A stretch of DNA of 64,000 nt. Source: Alphaproteobacteria bacterium. Lineage in GTDB: Bacteria > Pseudomonadota > Alphaproteobacteria > Rhodobacterales > Rhodobacteraceae. A model generated the notes under the pieces. The model made no database searches. It had not been told where the DNA came from and saw nothing but the letters and a program-made list of their open reading frames with translations. The stretch is taken from positions 124,001-188,000 of the forward strand of contig JAUHVR010000001.1 of NCBI GenBank assembly GCA_030424865.1, given 5' to 3'. This document shows positions 50,691-59,231 of this stretch, one piece after another. A program made the position numbers and the translations under genes. The number at the start of each line of letters is the position of its first letter. Position 1 is the first letter of the stretch.

Positions 50691-51284
50691 TCAGGTTGAG
50701 GCGATCAGGACCCGCGTCGGCGATCCGCTCAGGCCCGAAAGCGGCAAAGGCACCGTGGCGATCTGGCCTGTTGCGGGGAAGGCGAAGCCTGAAGGGACGT
50801 TCAGGTCTTCGACCAGGAACTTGCCGGTTTGCCCCAGCCTTACGTGAAACCACAGCGGGTCCGGGTGGTCGAGCTTTAGTTCCCCAGCCATGACAATGGT
50901 TTTCACCGGCAGCGACAGCAGTGTCTCAATGGATCGGGGCAAGACCCGCGACTGGCTGCGCGCGTCCAGCAGCAGATGGCTCTCGCCTTGCCAGCCCAAG
51001 GTCCAATTGTCCCTGGCAAGGTCGATATCGGTGACCAGCCGATAGGTCCCGATGGCGTCTTGCGGCCCAAAGGCATCCATCGTCGCGCCGCCTTTGGCAA
51101 AGTGGCACGGCGCGTCGATATGAGTGCCCATCTGGGTGCCCAGACCCAGTTTCCAGACCTCGTATCGCTGGTTGTCGACGTCGCACCACCGCTCGGCTGA
51201 AAACGCCGGGTCGGAATAGCCCGCTTCGCGGTAGATCCAGGTTTCGGCGTTCAGGGGATGGGTCAGGTCGATCCAGTCTGTCAT
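50691..51284 (-). CDS. Cyclase-family hydrolase (kynurenine formamidase-like)
   Basis: Metal-dependent hydrolase of 197 aa from the Met at 51284. TDWIDLTHPLNAETWIYREAGYSD opens the cyclase fold and LGTQMGTHIDAPCHFAKGGATMDAF holds the HxGTHxDxPxHF metal motif (His, Asp, His). The family includes kynurenine formamidase, but no tryptophan-degradation gene is adjacent, so the substrate is open. It lies between pgk and fba on the same strand. Confidence 0.85.
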   Translation of the reverse strand: MTDWIDLTHPLNAETWIYREAGYSDPAFSAERWCDVDNQRYEVWKLGLGTQMGTHIDAPCHFAKGGATMDAFGPQDAIGTYRLVTDIDLARDNWTLGWQGESHLLLDARSQSRVLPRSIETLLSLPVKTIVMAGELKLDHPDPLWFHVRLGQTGKFLVEDLNVPSGFAFPATGQIATVPLPLSGLSGSPTRVLIAST

Positions 51285-51314
51285 CCGCTTGCGACCTTTC
51301 ACGCCAAGTCAGGG

Positions 51315-51349
51315 CATCCCGCGCGCGCCTGATCGGCGCGCGCGGGATG
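51315..51349. terminator. Perfect 15-bp GC-rich hairpin after pgk
   Basis: CATCCCGCGCGCGCC pairs perfectly with its complement around TGATC, six bases past the pgk stop on the reverse strand. There is no T-run, so it is probably a processing/stability hairpin or a weak terminator. Confidence 0.5.
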
Positions 51350-51354
51350 GGATA

Positions 51355-52542
<1,188 letters not shown>

Positions 52543-52669
52543 GGGGCTTTCCTTTCGCTGAAGTTGCGCGTCTCTTGGCCCGTTGGCACCCGCCCGTCAA
52601 TGCGCTCTCTTGGCATTCGGCCATATGCGCTTTACCTATCGCGCAAAGAACACAGCGAAGGAGCCCGTG

Positions 52670-53176
52670 ATGGCCGAGATCAAAGACCCCGAAAACACCA
52701 TCCTGATGGAGCTGAAGGACGGCACCGTTGTCATCGAACTGCTGGCCGACGTGGCCCCGGGCCACTGCGCGCGCATGAAGGAACTGGCGCGCGCCGGGGC
52801 CTATGACAATGTCGCCTTTCACCGGGTGATCGACGGCTTCATGGCGCAGACCGGCGACGTGGCCAACGGCAACATGGAGAACAACTTCAACCTGCGCATG
52901 GCAGGCACCGGCGGGTCGGACCTGCCGAACCTGAAGGCGGAATTTTCCCGCGTGCCCCATGCCCGCGGCACCCTGGGCGCGGCGCGCAGCCAGAACCCCG
53001 ACAGCGCAAACTCGCAGTTCTTCATCAACTTCAAGGACAATGATTTCCTGAACGGCCAGTACACGGTTTACGGCCAGGTGATCGAAGGCATGGAGCATGT
53101 GGATGCGATCACCCGTGGCGAACCGCCGGCGCAGCCCGACCGCATGATCAGCGTCAAGGTTGCTGCCGATGCCTAA
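52670..53176 (+). CDS. Cytoplasmic cyclophilin-type peptidyl-prolyl isomerase
   Basis: Protein of 168 aa, MAEIKDPENTILMELKDGTVVIELLADVAPGHCARMKELARAGAYDNVAFHRVIDGFMAQTGDV..., with the cyclophilin core FHRVIDGFMAQTGD (catalytic Arg), NSQFFINF and NGQYTVYGQV. AAGGAG precedes the ATG at 52670. There is no signal peptide, so it acts in the cytoplasm. Its stop overlaps the second cyclophilin start by a few bases. Confidence 0.95.
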   Translation: MAEIKDPENTILMELKDGTVVIELLADVAPGHCARMKELARAGAYDNVAFHRVIDGFMAQTGDVANGNMENNFNLRMAGTGGSDLPNLKAEFSRVPHARGTLGAARSQNPDSANSQFFINFKDNDFLNGQYTVYGQVIEGMEHVDAITRGEPPAQPDRMISVKVAADA

Positions 53177-53837
53177 CCGGCTGACGCTGGTTTTCGGGGG
53201 GCTTGCGGCGGTCCTGGTGACCGCCGGGGCCTGGTCGATCCTGCGGCCCGCGCCGCCGGACGAAGTCGCCCCATCCCCCGTCATCGTCGCCGAGGCGCGT
53301 GCGCCGCAGGACTTCACCTATGATCCGACGGCGGACTACGGTCTGCGTCTTGCGATCAGTGGCGAGGGGGCGAATGGCGAGATCGTCATCGATCTGAACG
53401 AGGCCGTGGCCCCGGGCCATGTGCAGCGCATCACCGAACTGGCGGCCGCGCGGTCCTATGACAACGTGGTGTTCCACCGCGTGATCGAGGGCTTTATGGC
53501 CCAGACCGGTGACGTGCAATTCGGCAAGCTTGGCAGTGACATGCGGCAGGCGGGGCGCGGCGGCTCGGAGCATCCTGATCTGCAGGCCGAATTCTCGGAT
53601 GTTGCGTTCGAGCGCGGAGCCGTCGGCATGGCGCGGTCGCAGGATCCCGACAGTGCGAACTCGCAGTTCTTCATCATGTTCGCCCCGGCGCCGCATCTGA
53701 ATGGTCAATACACCGTTGTGGGGCAGGTGACCGAAGGGCTGGAGGTGCTGGATGCCATCAAGCGCGGCGAGGGGCGCAACGGCGCCGTCATCGGCGCGCC
53801 GGATGTGATGACCGAAGTGGACGTCATCCAGAAGTGA
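53169..53837 (+). CDS. Exported or membrane-anchored cyclophilin
   Basis: Protein of 222 aa, MPNRLTLVFGGLAAVLVTAGAWSIL..., with an N-terminal hydrophobic segment (about 6-26) that is either a signal peptide or an anchor, then a cyclophilin domain (about 50-220): FTYDPTADYGLRLAISGEGANGEIVIDLNEAVAPGHVQRI, VVFHRVIEGFMAQTGDVQF, MARSQDPDSANSQFFIMFAP and NGQYTVVGQV. It overlaps the cytoplasmic cyclophilin gene by 8 nt. Its domain is close in sequence to the C-terminal domain of the caspase fusion 1.7 kb downstream. Confidence 0.92.
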   Translation: MPNRLTLVFGGLAAVLVTAGAWSILRPAPPDEVAPSPVIVAEARAPQDFTYDPTADYGLRLAISGEGANGEIVIDLNEAVAPGHVQRITELAAARSYDNVVFHRVIEGFMAQTGDVQFGKLGSDMRQAGRGGSEHPDLQAEFSDVAFERGAVGMARSQDPDSANSQFFIMFAPAPHLNGQYTVVGQVTEGLEVLDAIKRGEGRNGAVIGAPDVMTEVDVIQK

Positions 53838-53840
53838 CGC

Positions 53841-53872
53841 AGACCGTTTCCCAATACGGGGAACGGTCTTTC
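53841..53872 (+). terminator. Terminator of the cyclophilin pair
   Basis: AGACCGTTTCCC pairs with GGGGAACGGTCT (one G-T) over AATAC, followed by TTTCG. The T-run is short. It separates the pair from the convergent small gene. Confidence 0.6.
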
Positions 53873-53885
53873 GCGTGACGGTCGA

Positions 53886-54086
53886 TCAGGCCGACCTTTT
53901 CGAGACAGAGACAAGCGCGTGTGGCTTGCGACCGGTCGCAAGGCCGGACCAAGCCTGCACGAACGCGTTGCGCATGCGGGTCGTGAATGGTTTGCGCTGT
54001 TCGGCGACCTGTCGTTCTGCCTTGCTCGGCGGCGTCAAGTGGTCGGGCTGGTAGCGGGTGATTGCGGTGTCGATCGGGGTCATCAT
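53886..54086 (-). CDS. Small basic hypothetical protein
   Basis: Protein of 66 aa, MMTPIDTAITRYQPDHLTPPSKAERQVAEQRKPFTTRMRNAFVQAWSGLATGRKPHALVSVSKRSA. AAAAGGAG lies eight bases before the start, a strong ribosome site that supports a real gene. It is basic, without signal or membrane segment; FTTRMRNAFVQAWSGL may be an amphipathic helix. It is divergent from the winged-helix/hydrolase gene and shares the direct repeats at 54147-54175. Confidence 0.6.
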   Translation of the reverse strand: MMTPIDTAITRYQPDHLTPPSKAERQVAEQRKPFTTRMRNAFVQAWSGLATGRKPHALVSVSKRSA

Positions 54087-54146
54087 GGCGGTCTCCTTTT
54101 GCTTGAAGACATCCTGACAGCCCGCTGACCCCGGCGCTTGAAGACG

Positions 54147-54175
54147 GTCCTTAGATCGTCCTTATAAGTCGCTTA
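54147..54175 (+). promoter_or_regulatory. Three direct repeats GTCCTTA at 10-11 bp spacing
   Basis: GTCCTTA at 54147-54153, GTCCTTA at 54158-54164, and the variant GTCGCTTA at 54168-54175. Winged helices of the OmpR/PhoB type bind direct repeats spaced by one helical turn. The site lies 60 bases before a gene encoding such a domain, and could be its own operator. Confidence 0.5.
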
Positions 54176-54234
54176 GAGTTCCTGAGGATCGCTAAAGGCT
54201 TGCGGAATTTGCGAATATTGGCAGGCTGAGCATC

Positions 54235-55425
54235 ATGATCCTGCGTTTTGCCGACTGCGAGCTTGATATCGACCGTCAAAGCCTGACCCGCGACGGGCGT
54301 CAGGTTCCGGTCGAACCGCAGGTCTTTGACCTGTTGCGCCTGCTTGCGGGAAATCCCGATCGTCTGGTGACCCGAGACGAGATAGTCGAGGTGGTCTGGG
54401 GCGGGCGGATCGTCTCGGAAGGGGCCATCTCGGCCCGCATCGCCAGCGCACGCAAGGCTGTGGGCGACGATGGAACCGCGCAAAGGGTGATCCGCACCGT
54501 TCAGCGACGCGGTCTGCAGATGGCCGTTCCGGTGACCGAAGATGCACCCTCTGCCGAACCGGGGCCGGCCTCCCCGCAGCCGGTCGCGACGTCGCGCCTG
54601 CGCTATTTCACGGCCCCGACCGGATCGCGTCTGGCCTATCTTGTTCAGGGTGAGGGCACGCCCGTGGTGCGTGTGGATGCTGCGGGATGGAACATCGAGG
54701 GCGAGCAGACCTCGCCCATCTGGCGGGAAACGACGGAATGGCTGTCGGCGCATCACCGTCAGTTGCGGTTCTCGAACATGTCGCTGAGCGAGAAAGAGCC
54801 GGATATCCCCGAGATCTCGTTCGAGATGTTTGTCGCAGACATCGAAGCGGTTGTTGAAACCGCAGGCTTCGATCGGTTCGCGCTGTTGACGGAATCCGGC
54901 GGGGTTCACAGTGCCCTGCGATATGCGGCACGCAACCCCGCCAGGGTCACCCGCATGGTCATTCACGGCGGCTATGTCCACGGGCGGTCCCTGCGCGCGG
55001 GAACGGACAGCGGAGATGATGTCTTTCGCAAGTTGATCGAACAGGGATGGGAGCAGGACACCGCCCAGATCGGGGCGGCCCTGATGCTGCCCTATCTGCC
55101 CGAAGGCCCGTTCGAGGCGATCACCGACGCCGCCCGCGTGTTCCAGATGACAACCTCGCGAGAGGTCGAACTGGCCATGCGCGACATGGTCAACGAGGCC
55201 GACAGCAGCGCGATCCTGCCCCAGGTGACCTGTCCGGTTCTGGTCGTGCACGGGCGCGATGACAACGTGCACCCGGTGTCCGAGGCCCGCAAACTGGTCG
55301 ACGGGCTGCCGGATGCCGAACTGTGGCTCATGGACACCGCGAACCACCTGCCGGTGGCGGGGCATCGCCTGTGGGAAGAATACCAGGCGGGCCTGCTAGA
55401 GTTCCTGGCGCGCGACGCGGACTGA
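54235..55425 (+). CDS. Winged-helix regulator fused to an alpha/beta-hydrolase
   Basis: Protein of 396 aa. Residues 1-98 are an OmpR/PhoB-type DNA-binding winged helix (ILRFADCELDIDRQSLTRDGRQVPVEPQVFDLLRLLAGNPDRLVTRDEIVEVVWGG...AVGDDGTAQRVIRTVQRRGLQM). A Pro/Ala-rich linker (about 102-120) leads to an alpha/beta-hydrolase fold (about 121-396) with a complete apparent triad: Ser221 in LLTESGG, Asp342 in VVHGRDDNVHP and His371 in TANHLPVAG. There is no receiver domain or transmembrane helix. It may sense a small ester or lactone, or use the fold only as a ligand pocket. Direct repeats lie upstream. Confidence 0.88.
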   Translation: MILRFADCELDIDRQSLTRDGRQVPVEPQVFDLLRLLAGNPDRLVTRDEIVEVVWGGRIVSEGAISARIASARKAVGDDGTAQRVIRTVQRRGLQMAVPVTEDAPSAEPGPASPQPVATSRLRYFTAPTGSRLAYLVQGEGTPVVRVDAAGWNIEGEQTSPIWRETTEWLSAHHRQLRFSNMSLSEKEPDIPEISFEMFVADIEAVVETAGFDRFALLTESGGVHSALRYAARNPARVTRMVIHGGYVHGRSLRAGTDSGDDVFRKLIEQGWEQDTAQIGAALMLPYLPEGPFEAITDAARVFQMTTSREVELAMRDMVNEADSSAILPQVTCPVLVVHGRDDNVHPVSEARKLVDGLPDAELWLMDTANHLPVAGHRLWEEYQAGLLEFLARDAD

Positions 55426-55524
55426 TCGGCCCGGCGCACAAGGCCCCTGTTTTCGGCGCGGCCGGTCCAAATCCCTTGCCTTTGACAGCAGACCTTTCCT
55501 AGGCTCGCGCCAAAGGAGACCGCG

Positions 55525-56937
55525 ATGCCCCGATTTCTGACAGTCCTTGCTGCGGCCGCTTTGGCCGCGCTTGCCGCCGCGCCCGCCGCCTGGGCCGCCA
55601 AGAAGGCCCTTGTGATCGGCAATGCGGATTATGCCGAGCTGAGCGACCTCAACAACACGCTGGGTGATGCCCGTGCCTATCGCGACGCCTTTCAGGCGCT
55701 CGATTTCGACGTCAGTTATCACGAGAACCTGGACGAGATCGGCTTTGAGGACGCCATCTCGGACTTCACCCAGGGCCTCGCCCCCGGCGATACGGCGGCG
55801 TTCTTCTACTCGGGCCATGGCTGGTCCGATGGCGGCGTGAACTATCTTGCGCCCATCGATGCCCCCCGCGATGGGTCTTTGCGGCTGATCAAGAAGCGCT
55901 CGGTTGTCTTGAAGAACGGGTTTGACGGCGTCGTTGACGCCATGCGCGCAAGCGGTGCCAGTTTGCGGCTGGCCATCGTCGACGCCTGCCGGGATTATCC
56001 CTTTGACAGTGCCACCCGTTCGGGGGCCCAGACGCGCGGCCTGGCCCGCGTTCAGGCGGACCTGGGCGAATTCGTGATCTTTTCCGCGGGCGAAGGGCAG
56101 GTGGCGTTGGACCGCTTGTCCTCGGACGCGGGATCGACACAACTCTCGGTTTTCAGCCGCCACTTCGTGCCGCTTCTGTCGCAACCGATCTTCCTCGAGG
56201 ATGCGATCAGCGAGGCGCAGGTTCTGACCGCACTTGATGCGCAGGCCGAGGGCTATGTCCAGACGCCCAGCTACTACGATCAGACGCTGGGCAAGACCTG
56301 CCTTGCCGCCGACTGTGGCGAGGGCACGCGCCTCGCGGCCTTGCCGGTCGAAAAGGAACCCGAGCCCGCCGACCCCGTGGTTCAGGACGAGGTCAGCACG
56401 CCCGAGACATTCCAGTTCGACCCCTCCAAGGATTACAGCCTGCAGATCCAGATCGCAGGTGCCGGCGCGAACGGCGAGATCGAGATTGACCTGTTCGAAG
56501 ACGTCGCCCCCGGGCACGCCGAGCGGCTGGCGACACTTGCGGCGCAGGGCGCCTATGATGGCGTGGTCTTTCACCGTGTGATCGAGGGCTTCATGGCCCA
56601 GACCGGGGACGTGCAGTTCGGAAAATCGGGTGCAGAGCCGGGTATGGCGGGGCGGGGCGGGTCCGAATTGCCCGACCTGAAGGCCGAGTTTTCGAACATT
56701 CCCTACGAACGCGGCACCGTCGGCATGGCGCGCGCGCAGGATCCCGACAGCGCGAACTCTCAGTTCTTCATCATGTTCGCGCCCGGCGCCTTTCTGAACG
56801 GCCAGTACACGGTGATCGGCGAGGTGACCAAGGGCATGAAGGTCGTCGATTCGATCAAGAAGGGCGGCGGCAACAATGGCGCGGTCACCGATCCGGACGT
56901 GATGGCGCGCGTGCAGGTGCTTGTTGACGGAACCTGA
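55525..56937 (+). CDS. Secreted caspase-fold (C14) protease fused to a cyclophilin domain
   Basis: Protein of 470 aa. A Sec signal peptide (MPRFLTVLAAAALAALAAAPAAWA, 1-24) is followed by a caspase-like domain (about 25-260): AKKALVIGNADYAELSDLNNTLGDARAYRDAF, catalytic His98 in FFYSGHGWSDGGVNYLAP, and Cys155 in LAIVDACRDYPF. A Pro/Glu linker (about 272-295) joins a cyclophilin domain (about 297-468) with FHRVIEGFMAQTGDVQFGK, MARAQDPDSANSQFFIMF and NGQYTVIGEV. The cyclophilin part closely resembles the exported cyclophilin upstream (the motif ANGEI.IDL is shared). Both modules look active. I know of no described protein with this order. Confidence 0.93.
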   Translation: MPRFLTVLAAAALAALAAAPAAWAAKKALVIGNADYAELSDLNNTLGDARAYRDAFQALDFDVSYHENLDEIGFEDAISDFTQGLAPGDTAAFFYSGHGWSDGGVNYLAPIDAPRDGSLRLIKKRSVVLKNGFDGVVDAMRASGASLRLAIVDACRDYPFDSATRSGAQTRGLARVQADLGEFVIFSAGEGQVALDRLSSDAGSTQLSVFSRHFVPLLSQPIFLEDAISEAQVLTALDAQAEGYVQTPSYYDQTLGKTCLAADCGEGTRLAALPVEKEPEPADPVVQDEVSTPETFQFDPSKDYSLQIQIAGAGANGEIEIDLFEDVAPGHAERLATLAAQGAYDGVVFHRVIEGFMAQTGDVQFGKSGAEPGMAGRGGSELPDLKAEFSNIPYERGTVGMARAQDPDSANSQFFIMFAPGAFLNGQYTVIGEVTKGMKVVDSIKKGGGNNGAVTDPDVMARVQVLVDGT

Positions 56938-57048
56938 GCTTCATCGGCGATCACCCGTTACAAGCGCTCACAACCCCGTGGGGCGGGGTAGCCAGAACGC
57001 CCGTTTCCGCGCACGTTAAAGGCAAAGGCGCAAAGAGGAGTGACGCCC

Positions 57049-58017
57049 ATGTTCCTAAGACCCCTTCTGGCGGCTGCCGTGATGGTCGCCGCAACCGTGG
57101 CGCAGGCCAACCCGAATTCGTGGAAATACGAGTGGCCGAACACCGATTTCACCAATACCACGATCACCAACTGGGCCGAGATCATGTCAGGCGGCCCGCC
57201 CAAGGACGGCATTCCGGCGCTCGATGATCCGCAGTTCATCTGGGTCGACCAAGAGGTGCGGATCGCCGGGAACGAGCCGGTCATCACCGTCGAGATCGAT
57301 GGTGAAACACCACGCGCCTATCCGATCCGCTATCTGACCTGGCATGAAATCGTCAACGACGTGATCGGCGACGTGCCGGTTGCTGTCACCTTCTGTCCCC
57401 TCTGCAACTCGGGCATCACGTTTGACCGGCGCGTGCAGGGGCAGGTGCTCAGTTTCGGCGTCTCGGGCAAGCTGCGCAATTCGGACATGGTGATGTACGA
57501 CCGCGAGACCGAAAGCTGGTGGCAACAGGCCATCGGCCAAGGCATCGTGGGGCTGATGAGCGGTGTGGAACTGACCGCCCTGCCGACCTGGATGGAAAGC
57601 TGGGAGGAGTTCACCACCCGCAATCCCAAGGGCTTGGTCATGGCCGAACCCAGCTACGCCCGCCGCTATGGCGCGAACCCCTACCGGGGCTACGATAGCT
57701 CGCGGCGTCCCTTCCTGTACAACGGCGAGATGCCACCGCATGACATCGATCCGCTGGCCCGCGTGGTGCGCGTTGGCGATGCGGCCTGGCCGTTGGAACG
57801 GTTGCGCAAGGAACAAGTGGTCACGGAAAACGGCATCCAGATCTCCTGGGTCGCAGGTCAGGCCTCGGCGCTCGACACCTCGAAGATCTCCGAAGGGCGT
57901 GACGTCGGTTCGATCCGCGTGCGCGATGCCGCGGGCAAGGATCTGCCCCATGACGTGATGTTCGCCTTTGCCTTTCACGCCTTCTGGCCAGAAGGCGACT
58001 GGATGCTGGGCGGCTAA
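57049..58017 (+). CDS. Secreted DUF3179 protein
   Basis: Protein of 322 aa. MFLRPLLAAAVMVAATVAQANP is a signal peptide; GAGGAG eight bases before the ATG at 57049 supports that start over the GTG at 57040. The domain shows PPKDGIPALDDPQFI, NEPVITVEIDGETPRAYPIRYLTWHEIVND, VAVTFCPLCNSGITFDRRVQGQVLSFGVSGKLRNSDMVMYDRETESWWQQ and VWPEGDW-type C-terminus, the DUF3179 pattern, with a CPLC pair. The function is unknown; the Cys pair may bind metal or heme or form a disulfide. Confidence 0.9.
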   Translation: MFLRPLLAAAVMVAATVAQANPNSWKYEWPNTDFTNTTITNWAEIMSGGPPKDGIPALDDPQFIWVDQEVRIAGNEPVITVEIDGETPRAYPIRYLTWHEIVNDVIGDVPVAVTFCPLCNSGITFDRRVQGQVLSFGVSGKLRNSDMVMYDRETESWWQQAIGQGIVGLMSGVELTALPTWMESWEEFTTRNPKGLVMAEPSYARRYGANPYRGYDSSRRPFLYNGEMPPHDIDPLARVVRVGDAAWPLERLRKEQVVTENGIQISWVAGQASALDTSKISEGRDVGSIRVRDAAGKDLPHDVMFAFAFHAFWPEGDWMLGG

Positions 58018-58053
58018 GTGCATCAGTCCGCGCGCTTTGCCGCGCGGAACGAC

Positions 58054-58914
58054 TTATACCAGCAGCGCGCGCGGCAAGGCGCGCGCGATCCGGTTCAGCC
58101 CTCGGGCATGGACCCAGGTGCCGCCAAGCGCCGACACATGTGCACCCGCCCCCAGTTTGAACCGCGTCAGCCCCGGCGCGTTGACCGTGTCGATCAGGCC
58201 CAGGTCCAGCGTTTCAACCCCCTTGTCGACCAGCCACCGCATCGCCTCCCACAGAACCAGATTGTGGGCAGAGGTTGTCCGCCCGGCTGCGGTTGAGTGC
58301 CCGATCACATAGGTGGCCCCGGTCCCGTGACAGGCAAAGATCATGGCCGCCACGGCTGTGCCCTTTTGGTGAGCCTCGAACACCTGAACCGCGCCGCGGC
58401 ATTGCGAGGCCAGTGCCTCGATCAGCGGGCGGGGCAGGGGCCGATACCCCCGCGTCCTGGCCTGCGCTGCGTCGCTGTCGAACACCCAGTTGGCGCGCGG
58501 GGTCGGTAAGGGTGTACGCCGAATACCCAAACCGCCGCGCTGTGCATGGCGCAGACGGTTGCGCCACTTCTGATGTTGCGCCGCCATCTGTTGTTCCGGA
58601 TCCCGCAAAAGCGGCAGCAGCGCCCGGTGCGCGGGCGTGAAAAGCGGAAAGAACCCCGCGTCTCGGCAAGCGGGACCCGAGGGCGCGGCCGGGTTCAGCA
58701 CAACGGTGGTCACACCCTCCGCGCGGGCGGCGTCGCGCAACAGCCCTGGCGCGGCCGCAGAGCGCGAGATCATTCCAACCCGCCCGATCCCCGGCAACCT
58801 GCGCTGCACCATCTGCACAGCCGACGTGTCGTGCAAAACCAATTGCCGGGCCGGAACGCCCAACGCGGCCAGCGCGGCAGTGAACGCGGGGGTCTGCATC
58901 AGGTCGGAACTCAT
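58054..58914 (-). CDS. GNAT/FemAB-type acyltransferase-like protein
   Basis: Protein of 286 aa. It has an N-terminal half that looks like a decayed or first GNAT-like module and a C-terminal half with KWRNRLRHAQRGGLGIR, AVQVFEAHQKGTAVAAMIFACHGTGATYVIGHSTAAGRTTSAHNLVLWEAMRWLVDKGVETLDLGLID, the FemAB/peptidoglycan-bridge or GNAT-like acyl-transfer fold. Substrate unknown; FemAB relatives add amino acids to murein or modify surface polymers. The start at 58914 has a weak ribosome site. Confidence 0.75.
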   Translation of the reverse strand: MSSDLMQTPAFTAALAALGVPARQLVLHDTSAVQMVQRRLPGIGRVGMISRSAAAPGLLRDAARAEGVTTVVLNPAAPSGPACRDAGFFPLFTPAHRALLPLLRDPEQQMAAQHQKWRNRLRHAQRGGLGIRRTPLPTPRANWVFDSDAAQARTRGYRPLPRPLIEALASQCRGAVQVFEAHQKGTAVAAMIFACHGTGATYVIGHSTAAGRTTSAHNLVLWEAMRWLVDKGVETLDLGLIDTVNAPGLTRFKLGAGAHVSALGGTWVHARGLNRIARALPRALLV

Positions 58915-58959
58915 GCGCCCATTAACCAGGATGCAAGCTAACGACGGGTAAATGGCGGC

Positions 58960-59076
58960 ATGAAACAGAGACCCCGCGCTGTCGCGCCCCCTGCCAAACC
59001 CAGCCTCGCCGCCGCCCTGCTCCTGGCATGTGTCCTCTCGGCCCTCTTCCTGGCCGCGCGCGCCCTGATCGGTTAG
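58960..59076 (+). CDS. 38-residue single-helix membrane peptide
   Basis: ATG at 58960 to TAG at 59076 encodes a basic, Pro-rich N-terminus (MKQRPRAVAPPAKPSL) followed by one hydrophobic helix (AAALLLACVLSALFLAARALIG). A terminator-like hairpin begins 13 bases after the stop, which supports a real transcription unit. The ribosome site is weak. It is divergent from the acyltransferase gene, 46 bases away. It is probably a small inner-membrane peptide. Confidence 0.45.
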   Translation: MKQRPRAVAPPAKPSLAAALLLACVLSALFLAARALIG

Positions 59077-59088
59077 ACGGGGCGATCC

Positions 59089-59125
59089 GGTCCTGTATCC
59101 GGCACAGGACCTTCATCTTTCTCCA
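59089..59125 (+). terminator. Terminator-like hairpin after the small membrane peptide
   Basis: GGTCCTGT (59089-59096) pairs with ACAGGACC (59104-59111), followed by TTCATCTTTCT. The tract is T-rich but broken. Part of it is the repeated intergenic motif. Confidence 0.55.
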
Positions 59126-59133
59126 AATACGCA
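59110..59133 (+). repeat. Dispersed intergenic motif, copy 1
   Basis: A 24-base segment, CCTTCATCTTTCT...AAATACGCA, recurs at 60830-60853 with one mismatch. It lies right after a GC-rich hairpin in both places. The second copy is 1.7 kb away. Confidence 0.75.
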
Positions 59134-59194
59134 GAAAGACACCCACACACCCGCCAGCGCACGCTCCCGCCGCTTGCGTGCATACACCCCCACG

Positions 59195-59223
59195 GAAAAC
59201 GGGCGCCCAATCCGGGCGCCCGT
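59195..59223 (-). terminator. Terminator of the SPFH-protein gene
   Basis: ACGGGCGCCC pairs perfectly with GGGCGCCCGT around AATCC, and on the reverse strand is followed by TTTTCC. It begins 9 bases past the stop of the SPFH gene. Confidence 0.7.
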
Positions 59224-59231
59224 CCGACATG

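Noticed and set aside
50493-50699. Sixty-eight-codon forward frame upstream of fba
   Set aside because: It lies over the fba promoter region, has no ribosome site and no recognisable pattern.
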